In this document: positions 9,701-19,771 of the stretch, piece after piece
Numbering within the stretch: the stretch's first letter is position 1
Layout: each line of letters opens with the position of its first letter
NCBI RefSeq assembly: GCF_923077115.1
Contig: NZ_CAKLPX010000001.1
Span: forward strand, 1,612,001 to 1,676,000
Source of the DNA: Sinobacterium norvegicum
GTDB taxonomy: Bacteria; Pseudomonadota; Gammaproteobacteria; Pseudomonadales; Sinobacteriaceae
DNA: 64,000 nt
Direction: 5' to 3'
The notes under the pieces: model-generated
The model's input: the letters and a program-made list of their open reading frames with translations, nothing else
What the model was told of the DNA's origin: nothing
Databases searched by the model: none
Program-made: the position numbers and the translations under genes

Positions 9701-10321
9701 CTAACCCAGCATTTCAATCGAGGTATTATGGCTTACCAACTGGCTCCAATCGCTGCGGCCATTACTGTGATAGATTTTAACCCGTGTGAAACAGGCGTAG
9801 GGGACATCCAGCTGAACAATGGCATCAAGCGGCATCGATAATATCTTGGTCAATAACACCCGCAACGCCCCACCATGGTTGACCAGCAGCAGATGCTGGC
9901 CACGGTAATCCGCCAACAGACTTTGCCAGCCACGGTCTAGACGATCTGAAAATGCCACCATCGGCTCTCCGTTCGGTGGTGTGTTAGTCGTCGGTGAATG
10001 CCAAAACTTCTTTAAATTTTCACCCTGCTCGCGCTCGACATCACTGACCAAGCAGCCCTCCCAATCACCAAAGCTAATCTCGGCAAAATCTTGGTGCCTG
10101 GTACAGGGCAGCTGATGCTGTGCTGCCAACTGCTCGGCAAATAGCGCACACCGTTTCAATGGCGAGGTAATAATTTGCTGCCACGGCGCGCTCTCACAAG
10201 CGCTGCTGACCTGCATTTGCCGCCAGCCTTTGTCGGTCAGTTCGACATCAGTGGTGCCTCTAAATATTTCTCCGCCCTGACATTCGCCATGACGCAGCAA
10301 GTCGATAATTGTTACATCCAT
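9701..10321 (-). CDS. cobC: Histidine phosphatase, probable alpha-ribazole phosphatase
   Basis: A 206-residue histidine-phosphatase protein with the phosphohistidine motif LRHGEC near the N-terminus and the second catalytic region LLVNHGGALR near residue 145. In the cobalamin pathway this family removes the 5'-phosphate of alpha-ribazole phosphate (or adenosylcobalamin phosphate). Position directly after cobT supports that over a general phosphoglycerate-mutase-like role. The start at 10321 has GAGG six bases upstream; a GTG 24 bases earlier lacks a site. The cluster ends here, with no cobS. Confidence 0.8.
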   Translation of the reverse strand: MDVTIIDLLRHGECQGGEIFRGTTDVELTDKGWRQMQVSSACESAPWQQIITSPLKRCALFAEQLAAQHQLPCTRHQDFAEISFGDWEGCLVSDVEREQGENLKKFWHSPTTNTPPNGEPMVAFSDRLDRGWQSLLADYRGQHLLLVNHGGALRVLLTKILSMPLDAIVQLDVPYACFTRVKIYHSNGRSDWSQLVSHNTSIEMLG

Positions 10322-10344
10322 AGTACACCTCGCCCCTGCACACA

Positions 10345-11385
10345 CTATTCGCCGGTTGAGACACCGGCATCGGCAAAACTTGCCATTTGATTATGTAAGG
10401 CCAGCGCTGATTGTACAACGCTATACGCCACCGCAGCGCCAGACCCCTCACCGAGGCGCATATCGAGCTGCAGTATCGGCTTCGCTTCAAGCTGACGCAG
10501 TACTTTGACGTGGCCAGGCTCTGCAGAACTATGGCCAAACAACATCCAATCCCGAACGGAGGGATTGATTTTAACCGCGATAAGCGCCGCCACAGTGGCA
10601 ATAAAGCCATCAACTAAGATTGGCAAACCACGTTGAGCACAACGAATATAAGCGCCGACCAGTCCGGCGATTTCCAGGCCACCCAGAGCTGCTAACAAGG
10701 CAACAGGTTGCTCCGCCGATGGCTGATGTAAGTCGATGGCGGCGGCAATAACCTGGGCCTTGTGATCGACCACGTCCTTACTGACACCGGTGCCGGGGCC
10801 AGCTAAATCATCGGCGTTTTGCACCAGCAAGACTGTCGCTAACGCAGACGCTGAGGTGGTATTGGCAATACCCATCTCGCCGCCAATAAAAATGTCGCAG
10901 TCGAGACCATCAATAAAATCAGCGCCGGTCTGTAAACAGGCCTCTGTTTCGGCTGGGGTCATGGCGGGCTGCTGACTAAAATCATCCGTGCCCGGTTTAA
11001 TACTGACGTCAATCACGCCTTCCAGTGGCTCCACATAATAAGCGGTTCCCATATTTAACACACTGAAGCCCGCGTTCATCTGCTTTGCCATTACTGTGAT
11101 AGCGGCACCACCGGCGGAAAAATTTCGAATCATCTCACCGGTGACCACCTGCGGGAAAGCCGATACACCCTGGTTTGCGACGCCATGATCACCGGCAAAA
11201 ATTGCAATATACGGCTTTTTTAGCACCGGCTTTACCGCACCCTGCATCGAGGCAAGCGCTACAGCAACAGCCTCAAGCTGGCCGAGCGAGCCTGGTGGTT
11301 TGGTCAGCACCGATTGTCGCTTGATCGCCTCTAGCTTCATCTCAACATTGATTTCTTTTGCTGCCTGCTGATACCACATAGTCAT
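10345..11385 (-). CDS. cobT: Nicotinate-nucleotide--dimethylbenzimidazole phosphoribosyltransferase
   Basis: A 346-residue CobT that transfers the phosphoribosyl of nicotinate mononucleotide to dimethylbenzimidazole, giving alpha-ribazole phosphate for the lower loop of cobalamin. Recognisable blocks are TKPPGSLGQLE near residue 30, IFAGDHGV near residue 85, GGEMGIANTTSA near residue 167, and the catalytic Glu region LGEGSGAA near residue 317. Its ATG overlaps the cobU stop by four bases (ATGA), so the two are coupled. Confidence 0.95.
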   Translation of the reverse strand: MTMWYQQAAKEINVEMKLEAIKRQSVLTKPPGSLGQLEAVAVALASMQGAVKPVLKKPYIAIFAGDHGVANQGVSAFPQVVTGEMIRNFSAGGAAITVMAKQMNAGFSVLNMGTAYYVEPLEGVIDVSIKPGTDDFSQQPAMTPAETEACLQTGADFIDGLDCDIFIGGEMGIANTTSASALATVLLVQNADDLAGPGTGVSKDVVDHKAQVIAAAIDLHQPSAEQPVALLAALGGLEIAGLVGAYIRCAQRGLPILVDGFIATVAALIAVKINPSVRDWMLFGHSSAEPGHVKVLRQLEAKPILQLDMRLGEGSGAAVAYSVVQSALALHNQMASFADAGVSTGE

Positions 11386-11900
11386 AACGCCTCACCTTTA
11401 AACACCTGTGGCAACCCGGCCACCACAAAAATAACGCGGTGGCATTGTTTTGCCAGCGCCTGATGCAGCCAACCGGCCTCATCGCTAAATCGCCGAGAGA
11501 GCTCCCCCAAGGGCACAATACCCAAGCCCACCTCGTTGCTGACAAATATTATGTCACCTTTAAAATCCTGCAGTAGCGCCAGCAGTGCCTGTTTTTGCTG
11601 CTGCCAACAGTCTACCTCTGCCAATAAATTATTGGTCAGCCACAGGGTCAAGCAGTCGACCATCAAGCAATATTTTTCATCGTTATAGCGGGTCAGTGCT
11701 TGGGCCAATGCAATCGGCTCTTCAATTGTCGGCCATTGACCGGGACGGTCGGCACGATGACGGGCAATCCGTCGAGTCATTTCGTCATCACCGGCGGTGG
11801 CCGTGGCGACATAAATAACCTGCTTTTCGCTGTCACGACAAAGCTGCTCTGCCAGAGCACTTTTACCGGAGCGAACGCCGCCTAAAATCAATTGTTTCAC
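11382..11900 (-). CDS. cobU: Adenosylcobinamide kinase / guanylyltransferase
   Basis: A bifunctional 172-residue enzyme that phosphorylates adenosylcobinamide and transfers GMP to it. The P-loop GGVRSGKS lies at the N-terminus, followed by the conserved RIARHRADRP block, the LVDCLTLWLTN segment and VSNEVGLGIVP. The GTG at 11900 is preferred because AAGGA lies nine bases upstream and homologues start near KQLILGG; an ATG further upstream would add 18 residues. First gene of cobU-cobT-cobC. No cobalamin riboswitch is visible in the 120 bases upstream. Confidence 0.93.
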   Translation of the reverse strand: MKQLILGGVRSGKSALAEQLCRDSEKQVIYVATATAGDDEMTRRIARHRADRPGQWPTIEEPIALAQALTRYNDEKYCLMVDCLTLWLTNNLLAEVDCWQQQKQALLALLQDFKGDIIFVSNEVGLGIVPLGELSRRFSDEAGWLHQALAKQCHRVIFVVAGLPQVFKGEAL

Positions 11901-12021
11901 AGTCGTTAATCCTTTCTTTAGCCCGTGGCAAGTTGGTCTGTTGCTGGCGGGCAATCATAGCGTGCCGCGAGAAGCTGGCAAGCTACCGTTTGTTCATTTG
12001 ATTGTGCTGCTTCATGCAGGG

Positions 12022-12924
12022 TTACGGCCACAACCAGGCAGCCCCCCTGGCACCGCTGGCATCGCCGTGATGAGACAGGCACAATTGGGTCTTCACACTG
12101 TCGCCAATAACATGATCAGCCAGCCTCGCCTCAAGCTCTGTTAACACACCCGGTAACCGCGACATACCGCCGGCTAAAACAATGACGTGGGGGTCCAACA
12201 TATTGACAATCTGAGCGATACAGGCGGCCATCATTTGGTAGTATTGCTCCAGCGCCATGTCGCAATACTGACCTTTTCTGGCCACTATATCGAAGCTGGT
12301 CATCGCCGAATCGGCGTTGTCTGCGGCTATCAATTGATACGTTTTTACCAGCCCCGGGCCACTCAGGTGTGTCTCTATGCAATCGAGCCTGCCGCAGTAG
12401 CAGGGCCGTGAGTAATGATGGCCGGCGATGGCCACAGCAGGGTTGTGTCCCCACTCTCCGGCAATGTCATTGGGGCCTGACAGCAACCGCTGCTCTACCA
12501 CCACGCCACCGCCGACACCGGTACCCAAAATAATACCGAAAACTGAGCTGGCCTTACTGGCAGCACCGTCGATGGCCTCAGCCAGTGCCATGCAGTCCGC
12601 ATCGTTTGCCAGCCGAACTGGACGCTGCAAATTAGCCTCTAAATCTCGCTGTAGAGGCTGATCATTGAGACAAATTGAATTGCAATTTTTCATTCTGCCC
12701 GTGGTTTTTGACAGCGCCCCCGGTGTTGCCAAACCAATTGAAAATGGTTGATCGGTGAATTCACCGGCACCACTGACCAAGCGCTTAATCGTCTCGAGCG
12801 TCTGCTGATAGTCGCCTCTTGGTGTCGGCAAACGTTTCGACCAGCAGGCATTATTCTCGTCATCGAACAACTGCGCTTCTATTTTTGTACCACCCAGGTC
12901 GATGCCCAGTCGCCACTGCTTCAT
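12022..12924 (-). CDS. ROK-family sugar kinase (fructokinase/NagK-like)
   Basis: A 300-residue ATP-dependent sugar kinase of the ROK family. The phosphate loop (GIDLGGTKIE) lies at residues 7-16, the catalytic segment NDADCMA near residue 108, the EWGHNP motif near residue 155, and a zinc site of the form CxCGxxxC near residue 173. The N-terminal half (RLPTPRGDY, then RLANDADC) looks most like E. coli Mak (fructokinase), but NagK is close and specificity cannot be settled by eye. It follows ampD by 22 bases, so a role in cell-wall amino-sugar recycling is possible. AAAGG precedes the start. Confidence 0.8.
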   Translation of the reverse strand: MKQWRLGIDLGGTKIEAQLFDDENNACWSKRLPTPRGDYQQTLETIKRLVSGAGEFTDQPFSIGLATPGALSKTTGRMKNCNSICLNDQPLQRDLEANLQRPVRLANDADCMALAEAIDGAASKASSVFGIILGTGVGGGVVVEQRLLSGPNDIAGEWGHNPAVAIAGHHYSRPCYCGRLDCIETHLSGPGLVKTYQLIAADNADSAMTSFDIVARKGQYCDMALEQYYQMMAACIAQIVNMLDPHVIVLAGGMSRLPGVLTELEARLADHVIGDSVKTQLCLSHHGDASGARGAAWLWP

Positions 12925-12946
12925 GCGAAACCTTTAATCATTTTCC

Positions 12947-13504
12947 TTAACACATTATCTCCGCCGCCATTAAGCGACGAAACATTGACCAATCGAAAGA
13001 CTCGCCAGGGTCGGTTTTTCTTCCTGGCGCAATATCACTGTGACCGACAATTCTATCTGGTGTGATGGCGGGATAGGCTTTCAATATGCTGGCGGCAGTC
13101 CTCGCCAAGGCGTGATACTGCTCCAGTTCATAGAGCTCATCATCACAGCCCTCAAGTTCAATGCCGATACTAAAATCATTGCAGTTATCGCTGCCGCGAA
13201 AGTTTGACACCCCGGCGTGCCATGCCCGATCCGCAAAGTTGACAAACTGACTGATGGTGCCGTCCCGTTCAATAAACAGGTGGCTGGAAACCTCTAATCC
13301 TTCCAGGTCAGCAAAGCTGGGGTCGGCCTGACAATCGAGATTGTTTTGAAACAGCCGATGTACCTGGCCCGTACCGAAGCAACCGGCAGGCAGGCTAATA
13401 TTGTGGATCACAAGCAGTGAAATTTCTGCGCCATCGGGGCGCTGGTTGAAATTGTCACAGGGGCAAAAGATTGCGCCCGCTAAAAGGCCTTCGAAGACCA
13501 TCAT
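12947..13504 (-). CDS. ampD: 1,6-anhydro-N-acetylmuramyl-L-alanine amidase AmpD
   Basis: A cytoplasmic zinc amidase that cuts the stem peptide from anhydro-muropeptides during peptidoglycan recycling, and so indirectly sets AmpR-controlled beta-lactamase levels in bacteria that have it. At 185 residues it matches the family (E. coli 183). Zinc ligands are visible: His34 in VIHN, then the His and Asp of GHSDIAPGRKTDPG near the C-terminus. The SSHLFIERDG and AWHAG segments are conserved. AGG lies six bases before the ATG pair. The gene order with the DUF1631 protein and nadC resembles Pseudomonas. Confidence 0.95.
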   Translation of the reverse strand: MMVFEGLLAGAIFCPCDNFNQRPDGAEISLLVIHNISLPAGCFGTGQVHRLFQNNLDCQADPSFADLEGLEVSSHLFIERDGTISQFVNFADRAWHAGVSNFRGSDNCNDFSIGIELEGCDDELYELEQYHALARTAASILKAYPAITPDRIVGHSDIAPGRKTDPGESFDWSMFRRLMAAEIMC

Positions 13505-13581
13505 CCGATACCTGTAATGAAAGTATTATCGCCATAATAACGCATTTGTACCGCGATAAAAAACGTCAGCCCCTCATCGGG

Positions 13582-15903
13582 CTAGCGGCGACGCTGATCC
13601 TTCATCTCACGCAGATTATTAATCACCGATTCCAGCGCTCGATCGAATAACAAGCCGCTTTCCAACAGTTTAACATGCCCCTTTTCTACCTCCGCAGCCA
13701 ACTCACCACGCAGCCAATCAGCGACTTTAACCCCGGCGCGATTGACAAAGATATAACGCTCCGTCGACTTAATAATGGCTGCCAAACGTGCGCGTAGCTG
13801 TTGCTCATCGTTATCGCTTACCTCAACCCAGCTCCCGGCCACCATGCTATCGACCATCTCGAGGATGTCTTCGTCGGCACAAAAATCTTCGCCCTCCGAG
13901 GCACCGGCGTCGGCGCCGCCAGCCAGAGCCTCATCCAGACTGGTCGGGGCCACTGACTGCTGCTCGGCCTGCTGTTTATACTCATTGGCCACGGCATGTA
14001 ATTCACCGCGGACATTGGCCATGTGTAGCGCTTCCAATTGTTCAAACAGCTCGGTGGTATCGAACTCACTGTGTCCAATTTGCTGCAAGCCCGAGCGCAA
14101 ACTCCTCAACAACGTTGGCATTACCTTTAACAGGCGTTGGCGCTGCTCACTGGTTTTCAACGGTGACACCGACCACAGTAAATTGTCGACCAGCTTCATC
14201 GCCCGACGCCACTGCTCACCCTCCACGCCTTCGCGCAGACAGATTAAAAACAGCACATCACTCCAAGCCTGACCCAGGAACCGCGTCACCACCACCGGCA
14301 ATTCATGGCCGCCGCTTTCGGCCCGCTGAATTCTCTCAACCAGTTGACGTTCAACCTGGCGACGGGCGTTCTCAGATTTTGCCCGCCCCTGCTCTGCCGT
14401 TAAAGTACGCTGCTCAACCAGCCGAGCACGTCGATCCTCAGACTCATTAAAGGCGATTAAGTCGACTAATAACTGTTGAAAAAGGGAGATGTCATCATCA
14501 AATTCGGTGGTGATTTGATCGACGATCTGCTCAATTTTTGAATACAACTTATCGCGCTGGGCACCCTTTGCTCTATTCCAACCCAGTGCATTGGCGGCCA
14601 ACTCATTGAGCAACAGCCGCGCCGGATGCTGACTACTGTTGAACAATTCCTTGTCAAGCATTGCCACCTTAATCAACGGAATTTGCAGTCGCGCAATCAA
14701 CGCCTTCATCGCCGTCGACAAGTTCTTATCATCGAGAATATAGCCAAACAGCATCTCGACAAGATTAATGGCGTCCTCATCGAGCTGACCAATACGCCGG
14801 CTCTGACCGCCACTGGCCTCCGTCAGCTGCTTTACCAACTGCTCGCTGGCCATTTTCAAATCATTGTGACTGGGTGCAACGGCAACATAGCCCAGATCAT
14901 CCACCGGTAACTGCGCCGACTTTGCTTGAATCTCAGACAATGCACTAACGACCTGATCACGGGATACCGCCCTCGTTCTCGGAGCCAATTTTGCCTGGGT
15001 ATCGGTGGCACTGAAACGCTGAAGTTGCGTCATCAACTGCTGCACAGAACGAAAGACATCTTGTTCCGGCAAGTCGACCGGGGAGGACTCCTGTTCCGCG
15101 CCAAAGACATCCATCTGATCGAGGCTGACACCGTCATCTTGCGGTGGTTGCTGCGTCAATGAATCCGCACCCAACAAGGACTCTTCTGCATCGGGATTTA
15201 TGGCGCGATAAGCATCAGCCAGCACTAGGTTGGGCAATATGCCATCACCCTCTAACTGCGCGTTACACTGTTGATAAAATGGCTGAAGTTTGCCGAAAAC
15301 CTGCTTATCAAACAGCTTAAACAGCATCAGCTTTGACTTAATATCAATATCTAAATTATCACAGGCATCGACAAAAGCCTTGCCCAACACCTTCGGTGAT
15401 AACGGGTTATCCTCAAAGCTCAATTGACGGTCGGTCAGCAGGGCATCACAGCGGGCAGTCAACAGCATCAGCTCGTTGTTGCACTCGCCTAGGCTCTTAG
15501 CCACCATGCCATCGAGGGCAACAATCTGTTCAAGCTCGTGGTGTTCCAACAGTGACAGACTGTCTGCCGAAGCCTCGACCGCAACCCTTGGTGCTTCATT
15601 GACCACCTCTGCAACGCTATGACTTATTGCCTTGCCAAAATTCAACTCGATGCCACGGCGCTGCATGCGCACTTCTCGCATTGACTCAAAGTACAGGTTT
15701 TGATCGCCGTTGTTATCAGCACGACTGGCCAGCTCGAATAAGTTGTCATCGATGTTGTTGAAAACACCGGCCAGCAGTTCCAGCAACTTTAACTTGGCTC
15801 GACCCTGCAAGCTGAGCAACGGCGTAGGTAAGGATTTGGCTCGCTGATTGTCCGAGGCGGCAGCAGAACGTAGAGGAACAATTTTTTGCTCACTGGTATT
15901 CAT
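13582..15903 (-). CDS. DUF1631-family protein of unknown function
   Basis: A 773-residue, largely helical cytoplasmic protein matching the DUF1631 family that sits beside ampD and nadC in pseudomonads. The N-terminal half includes a FNNIDDNLFELA block and EVRMQRRGIELNF; the middle is rich in Gln/Arg/Glu helices; the last ~90 residues contain a small predicted barrel (SWVEVSDN ... RYIFVNRAGVKVADW). That tail resembles PilZ-like barrels, which would suggest nucleotide-second-messenger binding, but this is only inference. No catalytic motif is evident. It is divergent from the retropepsin-like gene. Confidence 0.8.
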   Translation of the reverse strand: MNTSEQKIVPLRSAAASDNQRAKSLPTPLLSLQGRAKLKLLELLAGVFNNIDDNLFELASRADNNGDQNLYFESMREVRMQRRGIELNFGKAISHSVAEVVNEAPRVAVEASADSLSLLEHHELEQIVALDGMVAKSLGECNNELMLLTARCDALLTDRQLSFEDNPLSPKVLGKAFVDACDNLDIDIKSKLMLFKLFDKQVFGKLQPFYQQCNAQLEGDGILPNLVLADAYRAINPDAEESLLGADSLTQQPPQDDGVSLDQMDVFGAEQESSPVDLPEQDVFRSVQQLMTQLQRFSATDTQAKLAPRTRAVSRDQVVSALSEIQAKSAQLPVDDLGYVAVAPSHNDLKMASEQLVKQLTEASGGQSRRIGQLDEDAINLVEMLFGYILDDKNLSTAMKALIARLQIPLIKVAMLDKELFNSSQHPARLLLNELAANALGWNRAKGAQRDKLYSKIEQIVDQITTEFDDDISLFQQLLVDLIAFNESEDRRARLVEQRTLTAEQGRAKSENARRQVERQLVERIQRAESGGHELPVVVTRFLGQAWSDVLFLICLREGVEGEQWRRAMKLVDNLLWSVSPLKTSEQRQRLLKVMPTLLRSLRSGLQQIGHSEFDTTELFEQLEALHMANVRGELHAVANEYKQQAEQQSVAPTSLDEALAGGADAGASEGEDFCADEDILEMVDSMVAGSWVEVSDNDEQQLRARLAAIIKSTERYIFVNRAGVKVADWLRGELAAEVEKGHVKLLESGLLFDRALESVINNLREMKDQRRR

Positions 15904-16196
15904 TCACAAACTCTCTTTTCATCTCGGCACGATGCATTGTTGCGGGCAACAATCTACATTAGACCAGACCAAGCCATTGTATTATTGTTAGTTATAGATT
16001 TAAGCTAGGTGACACCCTGATGCGAAGAAAACAACAAGCACCTCAATAATGGGGATGTCTAAACTGACTACTTTGCTATAAACGATTTTTTATTATAAGG
16101 ACAAATACGCACAACAACAGCGAATAGAAGACATTCTGTGATCTACATCACGTTCGATGAATGAGATTTAATAGTGCGTTTTTTTAGGTAACACAT
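15904..16196. other. Divergent promoter region (DUF1631 gene / protease gene)
   Basis: A 293-base gap between divergently transcribed genes. It is AT-rich near 16070-16110 and holds one strong CRP-type palindrome at 16137-16152. No small gene was seen. Confidence 0.6.
16137..16152. promoter_or_regulatory. CRP/Vfr-type binding site
   Basis: TGTGA-TCTACA-TCACG matches the CRP consensus (TGTGA, 6-bp spacer, TCACA) in nine of ten half-site positions. It lies 45 bases before the protease start and could act on either divergent gene. Confidence 0.6.
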
Positions 16197-16721
16197 ATGA
16201 GCACAAACAGCTCTAGATCAATGGGTACAGCGATGCTAATCGTCGCATGGGTAATTCTGTTAGGACTGCTCGGTTGGGCTTTCAGCTCGATTCTTGACCA
16301 CCAGGAGAACCCCAATCAACAACCCACCAGCCACTCCAGTAACAACACGACCACGCTGACCTTGCAGTCGAACCGCCAACACCACTATGTCACCCGTGGC
16401 GTCATCAATAACCAGTCGGTTAAGCTGCTGCTCGATACCGGCGCCACCGACGTGGTTGTGCCACTAAAACTAGCCAAGGTGTTAGCCCTTAGCAAGGGAC
16501 GGGCGGGCACCGCACGTACGGCCAATGGAAATATCACCGTCTATCAAACAATCATCCCAAAACTGACAATCGATGGCTTGGTCTTTCGCAATCTTCGCGC
16601 CTCTCTCAACCCAGCGATGACTGAGGATGACGCCATCCTGCTGGGTATGTCGGCACTGAAACAAGTTGATATCGCCATCTCTCAGAACACCTTAACCCTG
16701 AAGCAAAGACATCGCCAATAA
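16197..16721 (+). CDS. Membrane-anchored retropepsin-like aspartic protease
   Basis: A 174-residue protein with one N-terminal membrane helix (about residues 12-30), a short linker, and a single-domain aspartic protease fold of clan AA. The catalytic motif LLLDTGAT places Asp near residue 80, and the flap-like and second hydrophobic strand (AILLGMSAL) follow. Like retropepsins it carries only one DTG, so an active enzyme would need to be a dimer, probably in the periplasm. Homologues of this bacterial group are of mostly unknown substrate. It lies 89 bases ahead of nadC, same strand. Confidence 0.82.
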   Translation: MSTNSSRSMGTAMLIVAWVILLGLLGWAFSSILDHQENPNQQPTSHSSNNTTTLTLQSNRQHHYVTRGVINNQSVKLLLDTGATDVVVPLKLAKVLALSKGRAGTARTANGNITVYQTIIPKLTIDGLVFRNLRASLNPAMTEDDAILLGMSALKQVDIAISQNTLTLKQRHRQ

Positions 16722-16777
16722 ACAGTCACGCTGGGTGACGACTTCTCGATGTGGCCGCAAACCGTCTGGGGTGCTAG

Positions 16778-17656
<879 letters not shown>

Positions 17657-17700
17657 AAAGCCGAGCTTCGTCAGACAGCAATATCGCCCACCGTTCGCGC

Positions 17701-17732
17701 AAAAAAAAGGCCGCTATTAAGCGGCCTTTTTT
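17701..17732. terminator. Bidirectional terminator between nadC and aceF
   Basis: GGCCGC-TATTAA-GCGGCC stem flanked by an A8 run on the left and a T6 run on the right, so it can stop transcription from both converging genes. Confidence 0.9.
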
Positions 17733-17743
17733 GTCACTACTGA

Positions 17744-19696
17744 TTACAACATCAATCGACGAATATCGCTCATCAATTGATTGAAATACGTCAGGAAGCG
17801 ACCCGCATCACCACCGTTGATGGCACGGTGATCGTAGGACAGCGCCACAGGCAACATCTTACGGGGCACAAACTCACTGCCATTCCACACCGGCTTCACC
17901 GTCATCTTAGACACACCTAAGATACCGACCTCAGGGGTGTTAACAATCGGCGTAAAGCCTGTACCACCAATACCGCCGAGGCTTGATATAGTAAAACAAG
18001 CACCCTGCATTTCCGCTGGCTTAAGCTTGCGATCTTTAGCCTTGGTTGCCAGCTCGATCACCTCGTTAGATATTTCGTAGATGCTTTTCTTATCGACATC
18101 ACGCAAGACGGGAACAACCAAACCAGCAGGCGTATCAACGGCCATACCAATATGGACATACTTCTTATAAATCACCTCTTCCCCGTCGACAGAGATCGAA
18201 GAACAGAATTTCGGATTTGCCTTCAGTGCATGAGCCAGAGCCTTGAGCATAAATGGCAGTGGCGTTAATTTAACGCCCTGCTTTTCCGCCTCGGCCTTCA
18301 TCTCCTTGCGGAAGTCTTCAAGATCAGTAATGTCGACATCGTCAAACTGCGTCACATGCGGCACGTTGAGCCAACTGCGCTGCATATTGGCCGCCGTAAT
18401 CTTGGCAATCTTCGACAGTTTCTCGGTTTCGATGTCTCCAAACTTGGCGAAATCAACCGCTGGCACCTGTGGAATACCACTGCCTGAGGCCACCGCTGGG
18501 GCTGCGACAACCTTGGCCGCGCTCTGTAGCGTAGTCTTTACATAAGCGTGAACATCTTCTTTGACGATTCGCCCCTTTGGACCGGTACTTGGCACCAATG
18601 CCAAATCTACGCCGAGTTCCCGTGCCAACATACGCACAGCTGGGCCGGCATACACTTTTGAACTGGCAGCCTGTGTCACCTGCTGAGCAACGGTTGTCGC
18701 CACTGGCGCAGCCACTGGTGCCGGCGTAGGCTGACGAGCCTCAGCGGCAGGACTGGTAACAACAGCTGGTGCGGCAACTGCCGGAGCTTGGCTTTCGCCC
18801 ATGACAACACAGATAGCAGCGCCCTCGCTGACCTTGTCACCCTCATTGACAGCAATGGATAAGACCTTGCCGCCTTGGGTGGCTGGCACTTCCATCGAAG
18901 CCTTATCGGTCTCCAATACGATTAGCGAGTCACCCTCGGCAATATCATCGCCGACAGCAATACAAATCTCGATAATTTCCGCTGCATCAGTGCCTAAGTC
19001 GGGGACAACCAAGCTGACCTCGCTGCTGATCGCAGCGACCGGTGCAACAGCCACCTCAACAACAGCCTCAACCTTGGCCTCAGCAACCGGGGCAGCGACC
19101 GCAGGGGCGGTGGGAGCAACAGTGGTCGCGATCACACAGACATCGGCACCCTCACTAACACTGTCACCCTCTTTTACAGCAAAAGACACCACGGTACCTG
19201 CAAAGGGTGCCGGCATTTCCATCGATGCCTTGTCGGACTCCAGCACGATCAGCGAGTCGCCCTCTTCAACAGTGTCACCGACGGCGACACAGAACTCGAT
19301 CACCTCGGCAGAGTCGGAGCCGATATCCGGCGCCTGTACCAATTGCTCGCTGGCAACGGCTGACACTGGTGCCTCAACGGCTTGCTCAACAACCTGCTCA
19401 ACAACGGCTTCCGTAACAGCTTCCACAACGGGGGATTCAGCAGCGGCAGGCTCTGCCGCGGTGCCGGCAACCTCAACCTCGACAACAATATCGCCCTCGT
19501 TCAGGGTGTCGCCCTCGGCGACCTTGATGGCGGTAATTGTACCCGCACAATCAGAGGGCACTTCCATTGACGCCTTATCAGACTCCAATACGACCAGCGA
19601 ATCCTCTAGGGCGACAGTATCACCAACCGCGACACAGATCTCGATCACTTCTGCTTCGCCGGCACCTTCCGGTACTACAACCGATTTAATGCTCAT
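17744..19696 (-). CDS. aceF: Pyruvate dehydrogenase E2, dihydrolipoamide acetyltransferase
   Basis: Core of the pyruvate dehydrogenase complex. Three lipoyl domains lie in tandem at about residues 2-75, 118-190 and 225-298, each with the lipoylation motif DKASME. Ala/Pro/Val-rich linkers separate them. An E1/E3-binding domain follows near residue 345 (GPAVRMLARELGVDL), then the catalytic acyltransferase domain with SYDHRAINGG near the C-terminus. The active-site Asp of E. coli is Asn here, as in Azotobacter E2p, so this is not a defect. It lies 75 bases after aceE in one operon. No E3 (lpd) gene follows. Confidence 0.96.
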   Translation of the reverse strand: MSIKSVVVPEGAGEAEVIEICVAVGDTVALEDSLVVLESDKASMEVPSDCAGTITAIKVAEGDTLNEGDIVVEVEVAGTAAEPAAAESPVVEAVTEAVVEQVVEQAVEAPVSAVASEQLVQAPDIGSDSAEVIEFCVAVGDTVEEGDSLIVLESDKASMEMPAPFAGTVVSFAVKEGDSVSEGADVCVIATTVAPTAPAVAAPVAEAKVEAVVEVAVAPVAAISSEVSLVVPDLGTDAAEIIEICIAVGDDIAEGDSLIVLETDKASMEVPATQGGKVLSIAVNEGDKVSEGAAICVVMGESQAPAVAAPAVVTSPAAEARQPTPAPVAAPVATTVAQQVTQAASSKVYAGPAVRMLARELGVDLALVPSTGPKGRIVKEDVHAYVKTTLQSAAKVVAAPAVASGSGIPQVPAVDFAKFGDIETEKLSKIAKITAANMQRSWLNVPHVTQFDDVDITDLEDFRKEMKAEAEKQGVKLTPLPFMLKALAHALKANPKFCSSISVDGEEVIYKKYVHIGMAVDTPAGLVVPVLRDVDKKSIYEISNEVIELATKAKDRKLKPAEMQGACFTISSLGGIGGTGFTPIVNTPEVGILGVSKMTVKPVWNGSEFVPRKMLPVALSYDHRAINGGDAGRFLTYFNQLMSDIRRLML

Positions 19697-19771
19697 AATT
19701 CTCTTCTCTTATAAAAATACAATCAAAACCTCTGCGGATGAGAGGCCGCCTCGCAGCCCCACCCCCAATAC

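Noticed and set aside
11901-12021. Cobalamin riboswitch upstream of cobU
   Set aside because: Only about 120 bases are free and no B12-box-like sequence or fitting fold is seen.
13788-14450. 220-codon plus-strand frame
   Set aside because: Antisense to the DUF1631 gene, Arg/Pro/His-rich, no family resemblance.
17744-17790. AceF HRxxNG instead of HRxxDG as a possible inactivating change
   Set aside because: Azotobacter-type E2p naturally has Asn here, so this is a family variant.
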